Position numbers and translations under genes: made by a program. A stretch of DNA of 15,001 nucleotides from UBA2773 sp964458715 (GTDB taxonomy: Bacteria; Patescibacteriota; Minisyncoccia; Moranbacterales; DUUL01). Every line of letters begins with the position of its first letter. Within the stretch, counting starts at the first letter, position 1. The stretch lies in contig CAYWJP010000016.1 in NCBI GenBank assembly GCA_964458715.1, forward strand, positions 1-15,001, in the 5' to 3' direction. Below, piece after piece: positions 12,225 through 15,001 of the stretch. The notes below the pieces were generated by a model. That model did no database searches. It had not been told where the DNA came from and saw only the letters and a program-made list of their open reading frames with translations.

Positions 12225-13702
12225 ACTGGTTCGTCTTTTTTTTAATAGCCTTTATCATCTCCAGTCTTTTGAGTTTTAGTTTAACAATTTGGGTCAAAGA
12301 AAAATCCAAATTTTTTTTTAGATTAGGAGGGATAGCTGTTATATCTTCTTTTGTTATTACGGTTTTGATTGTTCCTGAAATTGTAATTACTTCAGAAATA
12401 ACGGCTCTCATGTTGGGATCAATGGCGATTTTAGTTTTTGGATTTTTAGACGATTATAAAAATTTTAACTGGAAGATTCAATCTGCATTCCAGCTTTTTT
12501 TAGCTTTAATTTTAATCTGGTTTGGTTTTAAGATTGATTTAATTTCGTTTTCCGGAAATGAATTGTTAAGACTTGATTATTGGGATTTGAATTTATTAGG
12601 AAAATCCTTTTCCGTTATTAGCGGAATTTTTATAATTTTTTGGCTAACTGGAATTATTAATGCTGTTAATTGGCTAGATGGATCTGATGGATTGTTATCA
12701 GTGGCAGGAATTTTATCCTTGCTAGCTGTTTTTTTTGTTAGCTTGAGACCTGAAGTCAATCAACCAGCTTTGGCTGTAATCAGTATGATTGGAATCGGAG
12801 CTTTTTCTGGTTTTTTTATTTTTAATTTTCCTTCGGCTAAAATTGAGGCCGGAACCAGTGGCAGTTATTTTGCTGGATTTTTGTTGGCTTCTTTGGCGAT
12901 TATTGCTGGAACTAAAATTGCTACCACTATGGTGGTTTTGATTTTGCCGGTAATAGATTTTATTTGGGTGATTATTGGAAGAATCAAAGATGGGCAATCA
13001 ATTTTCAGAAGAGATGACAAAAAAAGACATCTACATTATAAGTTATTAAGCTTGGGCTTTAGTCCTAAGCAAGTTTTATTGAGTTATGGAGTTTTTCTGA
13101 GCTTGGCTTTAATAATTAGTTTTTTTGTGGTTAATCAGGTTCAAAAAATTATTTTGCTAATTACGGAATTTATGATGATTTCTTTATTTATAATAAGTTT
13201 ATCAAAAGAATTCGATTTCAAAAAAATAGTTATGAAAATTAAAAAAATATTATTAAACCCAGTCTGGTTGATTGTGTTTATTCTTACCGGTTTAATGTTG
13301 GTTGGTTTTTGTCAAAAACAAAAAAATGAAAGTGATTTTCAACCTAATGCTAAAATTGAAATAGCTGAAAAATTTGATATGAAAATAAGAATAGTTCAGA
13401 CGCCGGAAGAAACCTATCAAGGATTAGGAGGTTTTCAATCTTTGCCAAAAAAAAACGGAATGCTCTTTCTCTATAATCGAATGAGTTCTTCTTCTCACGT
13501 TATGAGAGGAATGCAGTTTGATCTTGATTTTGTTTTTCTTCGAGATAATGAAGTAGTTTTTATTCAAGAAAAAATTCCCCAAAATTTTAAGGGAATTATT
13601 CAATCTCCGTTTAAGTGTAATCAGGTTTTGGAAATTAATGCAGGAGAAGTAAGCAAATTTAAAATAAAAGTTGGAGATAAAATAAAAATTGTTGAGAAAT
13701 AA
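12221..13702 (+). CDS. MraY/WecA-like PNPT transferase fused to DUF192
   Basis: A 493-aa two-part protein. Residues 1-330 are a polytopic polyprenyl-phosphate/sugar-1-phosphate transferase of the WecA/MraY superfamily, which would load a sugar phosphate onto undecaprenyl phosphate. Motifs: FGFLDDYKNF (73-82), NAVNWLDGSDGL (147-158), GTSGSYFAGFLLA (211-223), and RHLHYKLLSLGF near 269-280. The usual GDSGS reads GTSGS, losing an Asp that helps bind Mg2+ in MraY. Residues 345-363 are one more membrane helix. Residues 385-493 are DUF192 (ETYQGLGGFQSLPKKNGMLF, VLEINAGEVSKFKIKVGDKI), presumably outside. Codon 338 is an ATG (13232) that would start a normal-looking anchored DUF192 protein. The start overlaps the VanZ-like stop. 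The substrate is unknown. Confidence 0.85.
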   Translation: MNWFVFFLIAFIISSLLSFSLTIWVKEKSKFFFRLGGIAVISSFVITVLIVPEIVITSEITALMLGSMAILVFGFLDDYKNFNWKIQSAFQLFLALILIWFGFKIDLISFSGNELLRLDYWDLNLLGKSFSVISGIFIIFWLTGIINAVNWLDGSDGLLSVAGILSLLAVFFVSLRPEVNQPALAVISMIGIGAFSGFFIFNFPSAKIEAGTSGSYFAGFLLASLAIIAGTKIATTMVVLILPVIDFIWVIIGRIKDGQSIFRRDDKKRHLHYKLLSLGFSPKQVLLSYGVFLSLALIISFFVVNQVQKIILLITEFMMISLFIISLSKEFDFKKIVMKIKKILLNPVWLIVFILTGLMLVGFCQKQKNESDFQPNAKIEIAEKFDMKIRIVQTPEETYQGLGGFQSLPKKNGMLFLYNRMSSSSHVMRGMQFDLDFVFLRDNEVVFIQEKIPQNFKGIIQSPFKCNQVLEINAGEVSKFKIKVGDKIKIVEK

Positions 13703-13704
13703 AA

Positions 13705-13732
13705 ATTAATGATTGGAATTAATAATTTTTTT
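13705..13732 (+). terminator. Weak AT-only hairpin between convergent genes
   Basis: ATTAAT (13705-13710), loop GATTGGA, ATTAAT (13718-13723), then AA and seven T (13726-13732). An all-AT stem is weak, but it is the only structure between the PNPT-DUF192 stop and the end of the convergent DHH-like gene. Confidence 0.3.
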
Positions 13733-14855
13733 AGAATTCATTTTCGATCATTGTTTCAAACAAATTTTTTTCAGCTTCGATAAGATTTTTATGGCCAAAA
13801 TTTATTTCCAATATTTGGTCAGAGTTTTCAATCTCATAGGCTTCTGTTAGTCTTTTCATCTTTTTTTCGTCAACGATTTTTAATAAAGCGATCGCTTCGT
13901 TTTTATGATTAACATATATAATTATACAAGTTTGATTTTGAGGAAAGCTTTTTTGAAGCTCTTCTAGGACAGTAGTAATTTCTTTTTCGTCAGAAATGCT
14001 TTGAATAAAGTCTTCCTGGGAAACTAATGACCAAATTACCTTTTTTTCTTTATCCCAATTTAATCGAGCCATAATACGTCCCCATAGTTTCAGAAAAGCT
14101 AAGTTTTTAGTTCGATATAAATATCTCATAATAGTTGGTTGGTCAGCTTCATGTTTCATAAGTTTGGCCGATAAGTCCATAGCTCGAGGAGAAGTAGTTG
14201 GGATTTGAAAACTTTCAGTACCAGAAATTATTCCCGTTAAAAGAGACTGGGATATTTTTTTATCGATTAATTCTGGATAGTTTTCTAAAATTAATTCGGC
14301 TAGGATTTCTCCAATTGAAGACGCGGTATCTTCAATAATATTTACTTGTCCGTAATTTTCATTTTTAGGATTGTAATCAATATTGATTTTGGGGACCTCA
14401 AAAAATAAATCGGTGTTTTTAAAGTAAAGATCTTGAAGATTTTCTAAGCTAGGAGCTCCTATTACGATAATCAAATCAAATTTAAATTTAGCAGGAATAA
14501 AAGAAAAATCTTTGGGATTAATAGATCCTTTTTCAGGAGTAATATGGATAACATATTCCTCCTCCTTTTCTTCAGTTTTAACTGTTATAATTTTATTTTC
14601 TGAAGTATTAAAAATTATTTGAAAATCTCGAGATCCGGCTAAATCATCAATTGTTTTAATTGGCTTAGTAAGAAAAGAAATTTTAGAAGGATCTTTTTTA
14701 GTAGAAAATAAGGTTGCGCTTTTATTCATTTTTTCCAAAAGGTGAACCAAAGCGAAAGAAGAGACTTTAACGTCAATCGAATTTTCTGGAGAAACAATTA
14801 AAATTTCTTTTGATTTTTTTATTATTTTTTTAAAATCTTCTAGCGAATTCAACAT
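13731..14855 (-). CDS. DHH-family (NrnA-like) protein lacking catalytic motifs
   Basis: A 374-aa protein with the overall plan of DHH/DHHA1 phosphoesterases of the NrnA (nanoRNase/pAp phosphatase) type. Each metal motif is changed: the first HxNPDxD block reads SPENSID (22-28); the second Asp region reads VIGAPSLENL (131-140); the DHH block reads NIDYNPKNENYGQVNIIEDT (158-177); and the GIISDT block reads GIISGTESF (208-216). The surrounding framework is kept (ASSIGEILAELI 178-189, PTTSPRAMDLSAKLM 219-233). The C-terminal glycine motif of DHHA1 reads FGHKNLIEA (353-361). The reading frame is intact and gene-like, so this is probably a retained non-catalytic protein, not a pseudogene. It is a single gene, convergent with the PNPT-DUF192 gene. 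Confidence 0.82.
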   Translation of the reverse strand: MLNSLEDFKKIIKKSKEILIVSPENSIDVKVSSFALVHLLEKMNKSATLFSTKKDPSKISFLTKPIKTIDDLAGSRDFQIIFNTSENKIITVKTEEKEEEYVIHITPEKGSINPKDFSFIPAKFKFDLIIVIGAPSLENLQDLYFKNTDLFFEVPKINIDYNPKNENYGQVNIIEDTASSIGEILAELILENYPELIDKKISQSLLTGIISGTESFQIPTTSPRAMDLSAKLMKHEADQPTIMRYLYRTKNLAFLKLWGRIMARLNWDKEKKVIWSLVSQEDFIQSISDEKEITTVLEELQKSFPQNQTCIIIYVNHKNEAIALLKIVDEKKMKRLTEAYEIENSDQILEINFGHKNLIEAEKNLFETMIENEF

Positions 14856-14889
14856 TGATTTTTTGATTTACTTAATAGGTGAGTAAAAA

Positions 14890-14917
14890 ATAATAACACA
14901 TTTAAAAATAAGTTCAA
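14890..14917 (-). promoter_or_regulatory. Possible promoter of the DHH-like gene
   Basis: On the minus strand: TTGAAC (14912-14917), a 16-base spacer, TATTAT (14890-14895). It predicts a leader of about 28 bases. The region from 14918 to the window end holds no gene I can support. Confidence 0.45.
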
Positions 14918-15001
14918 TGTTTATTTTTTTATCCCAAGAAGTCTTATTATTGAATAAGTTCACTCACATTTTAGACAAAATTTAAAAAATGCAACTAAGT
15001 T

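Noticed and set aside
14877..14967. Inverted GTGAGT/ACTCAC and repeated AATAAGTTCA words near the window end
   Set aside because: Short, widely spaced and without further structure; the neighbouring gene is outside the window.
1..15001. CRISPR array, tRNA or rRNA genes, transposases, phage genes
   Set aside because: I found no regular spaced repeats, cloverleaf-like RNA or recognisable mobile-element protein in the window.

Overview
The window looks like chromosomal core-genome DNA from a Candidate Phyla Radiation (Patescibacteria) bacterium, most likely a Parcubacteria-type lineage. This is inferred, not proven. The signs are very low GC, short intergenic spaces, almost no Shine-Dalgarno sequences, ribosomal and Nus proteins with Lys/Glu-rich tails, a PEGA-propeller protein, a SecD carrying a parvulin-like insert, a WecA/MraY-like transferase with GTSGS in place of GDSGS, and palindromic intergenic repeats. 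The standard code fits: no intact gene reads through TGA, and one gene ends with TGA.

Layout. (1) 80-1483: rplJ-rplL (ribosomal stalk) behind a strong promoter and an L10-type autoregulatory leader, closed by a hairpin terminator. (2) 1497-5446: promoter, a leader holding a hairpin repeat, then nusA, ppaC and tig; ppaC and tig overlap by one base. (3) 5489-6323: a long AT-rich inverted repeat, clpP, and a large terminator hairpin. (4) 6305-6918: rpsP with its own promoter. (5) 6926-7394: a lone groES and a bidirectional terminator. (6) 7412-8955, minus strand: an anchored PEGA plus beta-propeller protein. (7) 9004-10984: secD, predicted leaderless, then a 72-aa membrane protein with the only strong Shine-Dalgarno of the window. 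(8) 10990-13702: remains of a HAD-IB phosphatase gene, a 38-aa ORF, a VanZ-like protein and a PNPT transferase fused to DUF192, with abutting or overlapping start and stop codons. (9) 13731-14855, minus strand: a DHH-family protein whose metal-binding motifs are all lost.

Themes. The first two thirds cover making and caring for proteins: stalk and S16, NusA for transcription, pyrophosphatase, trigger factor, ClpP, GroES, SecD. The last third concerns the cell envelope plus two decayed enzymes. Three intergenic repeat families sit between genes and appear to supply terminators and, twice, a -35 promoter box. I see no tRNA, rRNA, CRISPR array, transposase or phage gene. Most likely new: the permuted-looking parvulin insert in SecD, the PNPT-DUF192 fusion, the dead DHH protein, and the repeats acting as combined terminator and promoter.
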